Below are positions 44,390 to 52,328 of a stretch of DNA of 64,000 nucleotides, one piece after another. Source of the DNA: Gelidibacter japonicus (GTDB lineage Bacteria; Bacteroidota; Bacteroidia; Flavobacteriales; Flavobacteriaceae); NCBI RefSeq assembly GCF_010725055.1, contig NZ_BJKB01000001.1, positions 1 through 64,000 on the forward strand. Reading direction: 5' to 3'. A program made the translations under genes and the position numbers. The notes under the pieces were generated by a model. It was not told where the DNA came from. It searched no databases and saw only the letters and a program-made list of their open reading frames with translations. The first letter of the stretch is position 1; the number at the start of each line of letters is the position of its first letter.

Positions 44390-44766
44390 ATGGATGATAA
44401 ATTGACTGAACGAATTATTGGAGCAGCGATTGAAGTTCACAAGGCCTTGGGACCAGGTTTATTGGAATCTGCTTATCAAAAGTGTTTATTTTATGAACTA
44501 GAATCTCAAGGTTTTGATGTGAAGCAAGAAATTCCTTTACCCATAACCTATAAAGATATCGTCTTAGACCATGGTTATCGGATTGATTTTCTGGTCGAAA
44601 ACGAAGTCGTCATTGAAATAAAAACTGTAGAGAAATTTACAGAGTCCATACCGCCCAAATATTGACCTATTTAAAATTAGGTCAATTCCCGATAGGATTA
44701 CTAATTAATTTTCACTCAAAACCACTAACATCAGGCATTAAACGCTTTATCAACACACCTCAATAA
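44390..44766 (+). pseudogene. GxxExxY-family gene, frameshifted
   Basis: The ATG at 44390 opens a GxxExxY protein (IGAAIEVHKALGPGLLESAYQKCL, then HGYRIDFLVENEVVIEIKTVEKF) that stops early at TGA 44663. Reading one frame over from 44656 restores the family's C-terminus (QILTYLKLGQFPIGLLINF, then a GIKRFINTP ending at TAA 44764). A net loss of one base modulo three near 44650-44656 would explain this, probably a 1- or 4-bp deletion, or a sequencing error. Family function unknown; these genes are typically mobile-looking and flanked by CACAGAG repeats, as here. Confidence 0.8.
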
Positions 44767-44810
44767 ATCTCTGTGTAACTCTGCGTTTTCTCTGCGAATC
44801 TCTGTGATAC
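44764..44810. repeat. CACAGAG-type repeat, right copy (inverted)
   Basis: ATCTCTGTGTAACTCTGCG then CTCTGCGAATCTCTGTGATA, the imperfect reverse complement of 44343-44381. It ends 3 nt before the TTG start of the methyltransferase gene. Confidence 0.75.
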
Positions 44811-44813
44811 AAC

Positions 44814-45578
44814 TTGAAAAAACTCTTTAAATACATCCTCAACACCATCCCAAGGCCAATCCTTATCAGGCTGAGCTACGTGGCACGCCCTGTTTTGGCT
44901 TTCTTTTTAAAAGGCAACGCATTCACGGATCCAATTGATGGTAAAAGCTTCAAATCCTTTTTACCTTATGGATATGGCAACCAGCGCAACAACGTATTAT
45001 CCCCCTCAACCTTGAGTTTGGAACGCCACAGATTGCTCTGGTTGTATCTCAAAAATGAAACCGATTTCTTTACAGCTCCCAAAAAAGTCTTGCATTTTGC
45101 TCCGGAACAAGCGTTCTATAAACGCTTCCGTAAAATGAAGAATTTGGACTATGTTACTACCGATTTGAATTCGCCATTGGCTGACGTGAAAGCTGATATT
45201 TGCAATTTGCCTTTTAAGGATAATGAGTTTGATATCATCTTTTGTAATCACGTATTAGAGCATATACCGGATGATACCAAAGCGATGCAAGAATTATATC
45301 GAATTATGAAACCAGGAGGCTATGGCATTTTTCAGATTCCGCAGGATCTTTCAAGAGCAAAAACTTTTGAAGATGACAGCATAACCGATAGAAAGGAACG
45401 CGCTAAAATCTTTGGACAATATGATCATGTTCGGATTTATGGTCTTGATTATTTTGATAAGCTTCGTTCTATTGGGTTTAGTGTGGCAGAAGTAGATTAT
45501 ACTGCTCAGCTCTCAGATGTGGAGGTGACGCGTTTTTGTTTGGCCAAAGGAGAGATTATTCCCTTAGTGCGGAAGTGA
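44814..45578 (+). CDS. SAM-dependent methyltransferase, class I
   Basis: 254 aa from TTG 44814 (MKKLFKYILNTIPRPI). The core has KVLHFAPEQAFYKRF (motif I variant, about 88-102), DYVTTDLNSPLADVKADICNLPF and the UbiE-like FDIIFCNHVLEHIPDD (about 143-158), then MKPGGYGIFQIP. The N-terminal 80 residues are a family-specific region. Acceptor unknown. No ATG is available upstream: the CACAGAG repeat lies directly before the TTG and may have replaced the original start region. Confidence 0.82.
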   Translation: MKKLFKYILNTIPRPILIRLSYVARPVLAFFLKGNAFTDPIDGKSFKSFLPYGYGNQRNNVLSPSTLSLERHRLLWLYLKNETDFFTAPKKVLHFAPEQAFYKRFRKMKNLDYVTTDLNSPLADVKADICNLPFKDNEFDIIFCNHVLEHIPDDTKAMQELYRIMKPGGYGIFQIPQDLSRAKTFEDDSITDRKERAKIFGQYDHVRIYGLDYFDKLRSIGFSVAEVDYTAQLSDVEVTRFCLAKGEIIPLVRK

Positions 45579-45806
45579 GAGGTTATTTCAAGGAGTTGCA
45601 AGGGGTTTTTTGGGACTTAAAAAAAATGCAGCTAAATTCTCTTTGTGGAACCTTTCTGTCAGCGCAATTAGTAAGCAAAATACCTATAAAATAGAGGCCT
45701 CCTAACCGTTGCGTGGAGTGGTTTTAGAATAGGGAGTTATCCCCCGTTGGTTCAACCTGAGATTGGCTTCGCTGAACCTAAAGGTTTTCTGGCTTTCTAG
45801 AAATAT

Positions 45807-46868
45807 TCAATCTTCAGGAAATCCATTTAAAGCCAATGTTTCCAATCCTCTATCGTCATTTTCAAAAATCAGAAATACTTTTAATTCCGGATGACTGACT
45901 AAAAAGGTCTTTACCTTCTCAAGTCCCATAGCTTTAAATGCCGTCGCATAGGCATCAGCCGTCATGCAATCCTTAGCAATAACTGAAATACTCAATAAAT
46001 TGGTTTTACTCGGATAACCAGTTTTTGGATCCAGAATATGTGAATAACGATTTCCTAAACTATCAACTTTGAACTTTCTATAGGTCCCAGACGTTGCCAT
46101 AGCTTCGTCGTGAAGTGCAATGGTTTTTAAAATAGACTGCTCTTCATCAAAATGAGGTAACTCCACACCTACTTTCCACGGCTTTTGTTTTTCAAGATTT
46201 TGCCCCTTACATCGTATTTCTCCACCAATCTCAACCAGATAATCCTTGATGTTCTGACTTTCCAAAAAATTGGCAATGACATCCACGCCATAGCCCTTGG
46301 CAATAGCATTGAAATCTATGAAGGTACTTGGATGCTCTTTGATAATATTTGCGTTATCCAAGTGCACTTTATCCAAGCCTACAGACAACATCAAGCTATC
46401 AATTTTAAGACTGTCTAAAGCAACCACTTTACCTTCTGGACCAAAATCCCATGCATTGACCAAAACACCTATGGTCGGATCAAAAACACCATCGGTAGCT
46501 TCATAAATTGCTTTTGAAGCCTTAAATACATGTATAAAATGTTCATCAACCACAAAAGCCTCATTTCGGTTAATCTTAGAAATATCAGAGTCCGTTTGAT
46601 AAGTTGACATGGAAGTATTGATGATATCGAATAAACTATCAAACTGTTGTTGGAAGCTTTTATGCTGTTCCGAATAATATTGCACGCCGTAGGAAGTTCC
46701 GAAAACTTCACCAGATATTTTAGTGTTTGTAGGCGCCTGTTTGCATGAAAACACAAAAAACACCAAGAGAACACCTATTACTGCTGCAGCGAATACACGA
46801 CTATTTTTGGAAAAAACACAAGTGAATCTCTGTGAACCTTCGTGGTTCTCCTCGTAACTCTGTGTCAT
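45807..46868 (-). CDS. apbE: FAD:protein FMN transferase ApbE
   Basis: 353 aa lipoprotein (VLLVFFVFSCKQAP, lipid Cys near 42). ApbE splits FAD and links FMN to a Thr of target proteins such as NqrB and NqrC. Visible: GTSYGVQYYS, YEATDGVFDPTIGVLVNAWDFGP, FNAIAKGYGVDVIA, the flavin-site VEIGGEIRCKG, and the Mg-binding DAYATAFKAMG. Odd: the first 16 residues (MTQSYEENHEGSQRFT) are the translation of a CACAGAG-type repeat; no other in-frame start precedes the signal peptide, so the annotated N-terminus is repeat-derived or a non-standard start is used. Confidence 0.92.
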   Translation of the reverse strand: MTQSYEENHEGSQRFTCVFSKNSRVFAAAVIGVLLVFFVFSCKQAPTNTKISGEVFGTSYGVQYYSEQHKSFQQQFDSLFDIINTSMSTYQTDSDISKINRNEAFVVDEHFIHVFKASKAIYEATDGVFDPTIGVLVNAWDFGPEGKVVALDSLKIDSLMLSVGLDKVHLDNANIIKEHPSTFIDFNAIAKGYGVDVIANFLESQNIKDYLVEIGGEIRCKGQNLEKQKPWKVGVELPHFDEEQSILKTIALHDEAMATSGTYRKFKVDSLGNRYSHILDPKTGYPSKTNLLSISVIAKDCMTADAYATAFKAMGLEKVKTFLVSHPELKVFLIFENDDRGLETLALNGFPED

Positions 46869-46869
46869 A
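46822..46869. repeat. CACAGAG-type repeat, solo copy in the apbE start
   Basis: AATCTCTGTGAACCTTCG ... GTAACTCTGTGTCATA, same orientation as 44764-44810 but without a GxxExxY gene. It covers the apbE start codon and signal-peptide upstream region. Confidence 0.7.
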
Positions 46870-46877
46870 GGGCTTTT

Positions 46878-47255
46878 CTAATTCAAATTGGTTTCTATCA
46901 CCTGAATACCATTGTACTCAATCAAATATTCTTCATTCAAATACACTGGCAAATCCTCACCGTCCGGGTTACCAATCCCCACACCAGCGTATAATACCTT
47001 CGCATCATTTTCTCGGGCGTGTTTTTTAAAGGTTTCCATCCAAATGACATCATAATTATTTGGATTCTCAGGAAGGATCACCGTCCTAACAATGACAAAG
47101 AAATACTGTTTCGTTTTATCAATGCACACAAACTGTGGATGTCTTTTAAGCTTACTATTGATTGCTATAAATTCAAATCCCCGAGCTTCCAGATCCTTTC
47201 CGACATGATTCATGCCAAGGTTGTGCATTTCTTGTTCTGTAAGTGCTTTTCTCAT
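46878..47255 (-). CDS. Small cytoplasmic protein of unknown function
   Basis: 125 aa from ATG 47255 (MRKALTEQEMHNLGMNHVG); the open frame begins 8 codons earlier but the TAnnTTTG box lies there. Mixed alpha/beta with FEFIAINSKLKRHPQFVCID, then FFVIVRTVILPENPNNYDVIW and VLYAGVGIGNPDGE. From memory, such proteins have been auto-labelled NQR subunit F in some genomes, but none of NqrF's ferredoxin, FAD or NADH motifs is present. It stops 9 nt before apbE begins, so the two are probably cotranscribed. Confidence 0.7.
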   Translation of the reverse strand: MRKALTEQEMHNLGMNHVGKDLEARGFEFIAINSKLKRHPQFVCIDKTKQYFFVIVRTVILPENPNNYDVIWMETFKKHARENDAKVLYAGVGIGNPDGEDLPVYLNEEYLIEYNGIQVIETNLN

Positions 47256-47259
47256 ATTA

Positions 47260-47267
47260 CAAAAATA
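47260..47267 (-). promoter_or_regulatory. -7 promoter element TATTTTTG, minus strand
   Basis: Exact TAnnTTTG box whose end is only 4 nt before the ATG at 47255. The transcript of this gene and apbE would be leaderless or nearly so. Confidence 0.45.
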
Positions 47268-47465
47268 CAATATTACCAATGATCAGGCTCTTAAGAAAAA
47301 TGAAAAATATTTGGAGTAAACAAAATTACGAGCCATACCACCGTCTTTAAAATTCAGAAAATACCATAACGTCAAAAGTCTCAAGGTTTATGTTATGTTA
47401 AAACCTTTAAATTTCTTCATTCGAAGTATCAATTTTAGTATCTTAATAGTCATAAATACCATCTT

Positions 47466-47927
47466 ATGAAGACTTCACATCGATTGGATCAGGCCATTCA
47501 GAAATTATATTCAGCATTTCATAATAATGAACTTCATCCAGAATGCTGTCAGCAATGTGCCGTCGGAAATATTTTAGACAACACCGATGCTTGGAAACAC
47601 CTTTCCGATAGTCATGGCTCTTTACAGTTGAATTATGTGGGATTGGTCCATCAGAATTTAGGCAGAAAGTTTAGCGGCTATTCCCCACTCGAATTATTAC
47701 AAATAGAAGCCAGATTTCTTAAAGGATGTGGCTATTCCTTACCTTTAAATCACAACGGAAAAAAACCTAAAAACCCAGAAGATAAGAACGTACTTTTCAA
47801 CGGTCTATGTGAAACCGTGGCTTTTTTATGCGCACTGGATGGTGTGGATAATGTGATGGATTATTCAAGACTTTTTGAATTTGAAAACGATCAGCCACGT
47901 TACCAACTGAACGCAACCATAATTTGA
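47466..47927 (+). CDS. Conserved protein of unknown function with clustered cysteines
   Basis: 153 aa, cytoplasmic, helical. A HPECCQQCAVGNILDN segment (about 24-39) carries three Cys in CCxxC, with further Cys near 90 and 114-121 (GLCETVAFLCALDG). The early part predicts two helices. Divergent from the small gene at 46878 (210-nt gap). Some genomes label relatives as an NQR subunit; the sequence gives no support beyond the nearby apbE. Metal or disulfide binding by the Cys cluster is possible. Confidence 0.7.
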   Translation: MKTSHRLDQAIQKLYSAFHNNELHPECCQQCAVGNILDNTDAWKHLSDSHGSLQLNYVGLVHQNLGRKFSGYSPLELLQIEARFLKGCGYSLPLNHNGKKPKNPEDKNVLFNGLCETVAFLCALDGVDNVMDYSRLFEFENDQPRYQLNATII

Positions 47928-47954
47928 TTGGAAGTTGGGAATTATAGATTATTA

Positions 47955-47994
47955 AAACCTTTCAGTCCCGATGGCCATCGGGACTGAAAGGTTT
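47955..47994. repeat. Perfect 40-bp palindrome
   Basis: Twenty-base arms with no loop, centre at 47974/47975: AAACCTTTCAGTCCCGATGG and its complement. Outer part resembles the family P arms (AACCTTTCAG), inner part the CCCGAT/ATCGGG element also seen near 25496 and 38016. Located between convergent genes, 28 nt after one stop and 10 nt before the other; a likely bidirectional terminator. Confidence 0.85.
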
Positions 47995-48003
47995 AGTGAT
48001 CAA

Positions 48004-48885
48004 TCAATTAATTAAGCAAAAATTGTCAAAGCCTAAAAACATTTTGCCATAATCGGCAAATGGCAGATGGGAGTTTGTTACCATAATGTGATTGATGCCA
48101 TTGGCAGGAAATGTCAATGTGCTTGTATCAATAGAGATACTTGTGGTAATCCATGTATTTGACGTACTTGACGTCACAATGATCTCTCCCAAAAACACGG
48201 TATTGGCAGCACCAAACAAGTCGATATTGGTTGGCGTGGCGATTCCTGTGGGGTTTGCTGGCAACGGATCTGACCCTGGATGGTAAACGCCATAAATCCC
48301 AATTTTCACATCTCGGGAACTTGCGCAATTTTGGCTCATATTGGCATAATCAAAAGACAAATTATAGATCCCTGTATTTTGATGTATGGAAGTTGTCAGT
48401 TCATTGAACATACCCTCTCTATAGGTGGCATTACCTGCAGGATTGGTTGTATTTTCAATCCACATGCCGGCAAAAACGCCAGATGTTGGTGTAGGGCCAA
48501 CAAAACAACCCGCTCCATAATTGGTCGTTGTATCGTTGAACAAATCGGCAAGACTACCAGACTGCCATAACGGTTTCCAATGTGTCGCTAAGTCAATATC
48601 CTGATCAATTGAAGCATTTGGGTCTCCGGTTATTATTTCAAAATCGCCATTTTGTATAAATCCAGGACAGGAAGTAATGATTGGAAATTTTGGGACACAC
48701 TCACACGCGTCATTTACAGTGCCATCAGCATCACCATCGCCATTAGAATCGCAGGCATCGCCAATGTTAAGTTGTAGGTCTTGGCAATCCAGAATTTGGT
48801 TGTATTCACATAGATCATCATCACTACAAGAAAATTGCAGCAAAACGAAGACTAAGCACAGCAACTTTAAAAGGTTGGAACTCAT
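48004..48885 (-). CDS. Putative surface lipoprotein with Asp/Gly-rich calcium-loop segment
   Basis: 293 aa from ATG 48885 (MSSNLLKLLCLVFVLLQFSCSDDD, lipid Cys20). The open frame runs 53 codons further up, through the repeat at 48941, and is rejected. After the lipobox a segment with DACDSNGDGDADG resembles thrombospondin type-3 calcium loops, followed by a beta-rich domain (about 80-293; FIQNGDFEI, THWKPLW, TWITTSISID, GFDNFCLIN) that looks like a jelly-roll carbohydrate-binding or LamG-like fold. No T9SS sorting tail. Ligand unknown. Confidence 0.75.
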   Translation of the reverse strand: MSSNLLKLLCLVFVLLQFSCSDDDLCEYNQILDCQDLQLNIGDACDSNGDGDADGTVNDACECVPKFPIITSCPGFIQNGDFEIITGDPNASIDQDIDLATHWKPLWQSGSLADLFNDTTTNYGAGCFVGPTPTSGVFAGMWIENTTNPAGNATYREGMFNELTTSIHQNTGIYNLSFDYANMSQNCASSRDVKIGIYGVYHPGSDPLPANPTGIATPTNIDLFGAANTVFLGEIIVTSSTSNTWITTSISIDTSTLTFPANGINHIMVTNSHLPFADYGKMFLGFDNFCLIN

Positions 48886-48940
48886 CTTATGTGTTTGGTT
48901 TTGGTTTAATATATATTTTGTTTTCATGTTTTTCATTTTA

Positions 48941-49039
48941 AAATCAAGAACCTTCAAAAAAGCCCATGAGGTATGAATAAGAAATTGTCTTTTTGATCGA
49001 GGTAAGCCTCGGAGTATTAAACCCACTGGTGGGGAATAA
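48941..49039. repeat. Dispersed intergenic repeat (copy B), about 100 bp
   Basis: Starts AAATCAAGAACCTT, contains GTATGAATAAGAAATTG, and ends at CCCACTGGTGGG (a small palindrome). About 80% alike by eye to 39299-39421 without its nested hairpin. CGAGGTAAGCCTCG within it forms a perfect 5-bp hairpin. Confidence 0.75.
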
Positions 49040-49072
49040 ATCAAGGCAGCAACTAACGACTGCCCTGATTTG
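49040..49072 (-). terminator. Terminator of the OmpA-family gene
   Basis: ATCAAGGCAG (49040-49049) pairs with CTGCCCTGAT (49060-49069), one mismatch. Located 38 nt after the stop on the minus strand; weak U-tract. Confidence 0.6.
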
Positions 49073-49106
49073 AAAATTGATTAATAGCAAACTAAATCAA
49101 ATGGTG

Positions 49107-50882
49107 TTAAAAGCAGACAACTTTAAACTCTGTTCTACGGTTGATGCGGTGTTCATCATCGGTACAGGGCACATTATTGGCACACTTCGTATTCTTAAGT
49201 TCAGTTTCTCCTGCTCCTCTAGCAATCAAACGACTTTTGGATATCCCTTGGCTCGCAATATATTCGACTGTTGCATCTGCACGACGTTGAGATAATTTTC
49301 TGTTATATTCATCCGAACCTTGACTATCTGTATGAGATGACATTTCCACTTGGATATTCGGATTATCTCTCATTAACTTCACAATACGCTCGAGATCGGC
49401 AATGGCCTCCGGCAAAATGTCAGCCTTGTCCAAATCAAAATTAATATTGTCCAATTTTATGGCCTTTCCGCAAGGGTCCACACACATTTCAAAATCTATA
49501 AACAAAGTATTGTCTCTATTATATGAACTTGTAGAAATCTCTACGTCATTAGAATAGTACCCCTCCTTCTTACCGTTTAAGGTGTAATTGGAAGCCTGCT
49601 TGAGATGGAACATAAAGTCGCCTTTAGCATCAGACAGGGTATGTTTCTGTCCTGGATTGATATTGTCTTTAAGCAAAATATCGACGCTTTGTATCCCTTC
49701 AGCACTATTACACTCTACGACATTTCCTTTTAGTATAAAGTTTTTATCGCCATAGACAATAACTTTTTGTATTCCTGAACTTTCCTTTTGGCAGTTTTTA
49801 AACTCAGCTTTGGTTATGCTCTCTTCTTCTAAACTGACATTATAGAGTTTTCCTTTTATGATATAGTCTCCTTCAACCACCTCATTAAAAACTACCACTC
49901 CATAGGAGTTTGTAGTCCCACTTTGTACGATGTTTCCGTTAAGATCGGTTAGGACAACATCAGTATTAGGCAGTGTCTCTCCTGTAAATTTATCTCTCGC
50001 GGTCACGGTTACGCCACAACCACAAGTTGCACAACAATGTGGGAAATGATCTTCTTGACAAACAGGACAGGTATTTTCTTTTTTGCTTTTTGTGAACTTA
50101 TAGGTGATACCAGCAAATAAACCCACTGAAGATATATCACAATCGCAAGGCTCTTCACGGAACATAGGTTCTCTATCCAATAAGGTCATTGGTCTATCAA
50201 TATTTTCGGTATATGAAGTAAAAGGCTGATACATTGCAGATACTCCAGATTCATTCAATTCTTCAACATTGAAATGTCTCATATAATAAGCGCCGGCATT
50301 GATGCCCCAGTTCTTATTCAAGAGATAGGTAAAGCGCAATTGTCCCTTAGCGGTGAGCACTTGTGAATCGTCATAGCCCGCATGGAAGTTTAATGGATAG
50401 GTATTGGGAGTGGCTGAACTGCCTTCCAAATAGGTCCGGCCTCCTTTTATAGAAGCGAGTCCAAAGCGTGTATTGAGCTCGGCCGTAAACGTTCCCATTC
50501 TGTTTCTATACTGGAAATTTGGACCAATTCCGTAGAAAAATCGTGTAATCTTATCCTCGCTTAAATTAAATGAAGTGATTGGTGTCATCCAATCGGCTTC
50601 ATAAAGATCTGCAGTAGGATAGGTACTTTTTGGTTTGTTTTTTATGTAGTCCACATCTACACCTACTCCAAACCAATTCCAGTAATAATCTAAAGAAAGA
50701 CCTAAGTCAAGTCCGCCCTTATAATCTATATAAGGCGTATTGTTGTTATAAGTAGGAAAATCATAACCAACTCTTGGGGTGAGTTGGAGATAGTTTCGAT
50801 CTAAAGGCTCGTCTTGTGCCATAGCTGAGAATGTGCTCGCAAACACAACTAAAATTCCCAATAATTTCATTAAATTCTTCAT
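49107..50882 (-). CDS. OmpA-family outer membrane protein with carboxypeptidase-regulatory-like inserts
   Basis: 591 aa. Signal peptide (1-22), an N-terminal beta-barrel of about 250 residues (alternating aromatic strands such as GLDLGLSLDYYWNWFGVGVD), a short Cys-rich linker (CPVCQEDHFPHCCATCGCG, about 286-304), two CarboxypepD_reg-like sandwich domains (about 305-465) and a C-terminal OmpA peptidoglycan-binding domain (NINFDLDKADILPEA, SSHTDSQGSDEYNRKLSQRRA, INRRTEFKV). It tethers the outer membrane to the wall. The Cys-rich linker with seven Cys in 19 residues is unusual. Confidence 0.88.
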   Translation of the reverse strand: MKNLMKLLGILVVFASTFSAMAQDEPLDRNYLQLTPRVGYDFPTYNNNTPYIDYKGGLDLGLSLDYYWNWFGVGVDVDYIKNKPKSTYPTADLYEADWMTPITSFNLSEDKITRFFYGIGPNFQYRNRMGTFTAELNTRFGLASIKGGRTYLEGSSATPNTYPLNFHAGYDDSQVLTAKGQLRFTYLLNKNWGINAGAYYMRHFNVEELNESGVSAMYQPFTSYTENIDRPMTLLDREPMFREEPCDCDISSVGLFAGITYKFTKSKKENTCPVCQEDHFPHCCATCGCGVTVTARDKFTGETLPNTDVVLTDLNGNIVQSGTTNSYGVVVFNEVVEGDYIIKGKLYNVSLEEESITKAEFKNCQKESSGIQKVIVYGDKNFILKGNVVECNSAEGIQSVDILLKDNINPGQKHTLSDAKGDFMFHLKQASNYTLNGKKEGYYSNDVEISTSSYNRDNTLFIDFEMCVDPCGKAIKLDNINFDLDKADILPEAIADLERIVKLMRDNPNIQVEMSSHTDSQGSDEYNRKLSQRRADATVEYIASQGISKSRLIARGAGETELKNTKCANNVPCTDDEHRINRRTEFKVVCF

Positions 50883-51283
50883 CGTAAAAAGTGTTTTAAA
50901 TTATGTTACTCACCCTTATATAAAGATGGCTTCAAAATTGTTACCCCCTATTTGGAAAAGTTTAGTGTATTTTGTCAAATTCCTTGTCGTTCATATAAAA
51001 CAAGAAATCTTGGTAGGCCTATAGATTTGAAAAGATGTGCTGTTCCAAGAAGGCCTGTTGAATAACATTATTTTAGACGCCTCCCTACATCCATATCTTA
51101 TTACGTCCGACTGAACAGATCTAAAATGCAAGAGTTTTCAACATGGAAAGTGGTGCTATTTTAGTAAATTTGGACTCCTTAATAAAACTGTTGGCATTGG
51201 TTTATCAATTGGCATTTATATTATTATAGGATGGCATAAAATCAATATAAAACAGAAAATATAATCTTCAGAAGATTTAACCC
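50883..51283. other. Intergenic stretch, no gene seen
   Basis: 401 nt between the divergent OmpA-family and AAA ATPase genes. An open frame of 63 codons near the OmpA start looks like chance sequence. It should hold both promoters, but no exact TAnnTTTG box stands out. Two GGCCT/AGGCC segments near 51019 and 51043 could pair weakly. Confidence 0.6.
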
Positions 51284-52321
51284 ATGGCACATCACAGCAC
51301 CTATTTGAACCCAAAACACAAGGTCATCCCACTTGATCAACTTCACCTCAATGATGATATCAGGGAGCGCATCAATCAATTGTTGGAAGAGTTTGTCTAT
51401 ATCAATGCACTAAACAACCTCAATATTCCAGTTGATAATAAAATATTACTACATGGCCATACAGGATGTGGAAAAACAGCCACTGCTTACGCCATCGGAC
51501 ACGCCTTAAACAAGAAGGTCATTGCCATTAATTTGAGCGGATTTGTATCCTCAAAATTAGGAGAGACGGCGAAGAACCTATCTGATCTATTCAAAAAAGC
51601 CATAAACGATGACGCCATTTTATTTATTGATGAATTTGACTTTATTGGTAAATTAAGAGATTATGATGAAAAAGATTCCGGTGAAATGAAGCGATTGGTG
51701 AATACTTTGCTACAGCTCATAGATAATTTACCTGATAACACTTTGTTGATTTGTGCTACGAACCATTTAGGGATTATTGACTCGGCGCTATTGAGAAGAT
51801 TTCAGATCAGACTGGGGTATACATTACCAACCGAGGAAGATCTCAATAACTATTACGATAGTATTTTGTCAGGATTTCCAAAACACCTCAACATAATAAA
51901 AAGAAGCTATGGTATATCTTATGCGGAAGCTAAAGACAGTATTCATCAACAAATTAAAGCTAATGTCATAGATTTTGAAAAACGTAAAAAACATTTAATA
52001 TTTTTTTATGACCGTTTTAAATCACCTGGTCTACAACTTCAACATTATGGCAGAAAGCTCTCGGGGACTCAAGATACTTTGTCGGGATATGCACTGAACA
52101 ATTCCATGATTAATGGCTTCTCAATGACTGAAAACGGTGAAAGCACCATGAGTTATATGGCTATAAAATCGAAAGAATCCAGTGATAAAATCACAGGAAT
52201 GGTGTATGAAGTTACAGGAGAAGAACTTGTACGGACGGATCAACTGTCAGACCCGAATTCCAAAAGAGTTCTGGCAACCACCGACTCAGGAGTAGAAGTT
52301 TGGGTTTATATTGCAAATTAA
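51284..52321 (+). CDS. AAA+ ATPase fused to an AIG2/gamma-glutamylcyclotransferase-like domain
   Basis: 345 aa. AAA module about 15-200: Walker A GHTGCGKT (58-65), Walker B ILFIDEFDF (112-120), sensor 1 ATN (158-160) and RRF (171-173), close to the FtsH/classic AAA clade. The last 108 residues (238-345) read like an AIG2/GGCT beta-barrel: IFFYDRFKSPGLQ near the start, GYAL, KITGMVYEVTGEEL and GVEVWVYIAN. The catalytic Glu expected after LDxLE is Ser in TDQLSD, so enzyme activity is doubtful. Possible role: an AAA remodeller with a small-molecule or peptide sensor. yggS follows almost directly. Confidence 0.78.
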   Translation: MAHHSTYLNPKHKVIPLDQLHLNDDIRERINQLLEEFVYINALNNLNIPVDNKILLHGHTGCGKTATAYAIGHALNKKVIAINLSGFVSSKLGETAKNLSDLFKKAINDDAILFIDEFDFIGKLRDYDEKDSGEMKRLVNTLLQLIDNLPDNTLLICATNHLGIIDSALLRRFQIRLGYTLPTEEDLNNYYDSILSGFPKHLNIIKRSYGISYAEAKDSIHQQIKANVIDFEKRKKHLIFFYDRFKSPGLQLQHYGRKLSGTQDTLSGYALNNSMINGFSMTENGESTMSYMAIKSKESSDKITGMVYEVTGEELVRTDQLSDPNSKRVLATTDSGVEVWVYIAN

Positions 52322-52328
52322 TTCAATA

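Noticed and set aside
46878-47927. NQR subunit F fragments
   Set aside because: The two small proteins lack ferredoxin, FAD and NADH motifs; a complete nqrF is at 53312.
48886-49044. Upstream extension of the lipoprotein frame
   Set aside because: It is the translation of intergenic repeat B; ATG 48885 directly precedes a good lipoprotein signal.
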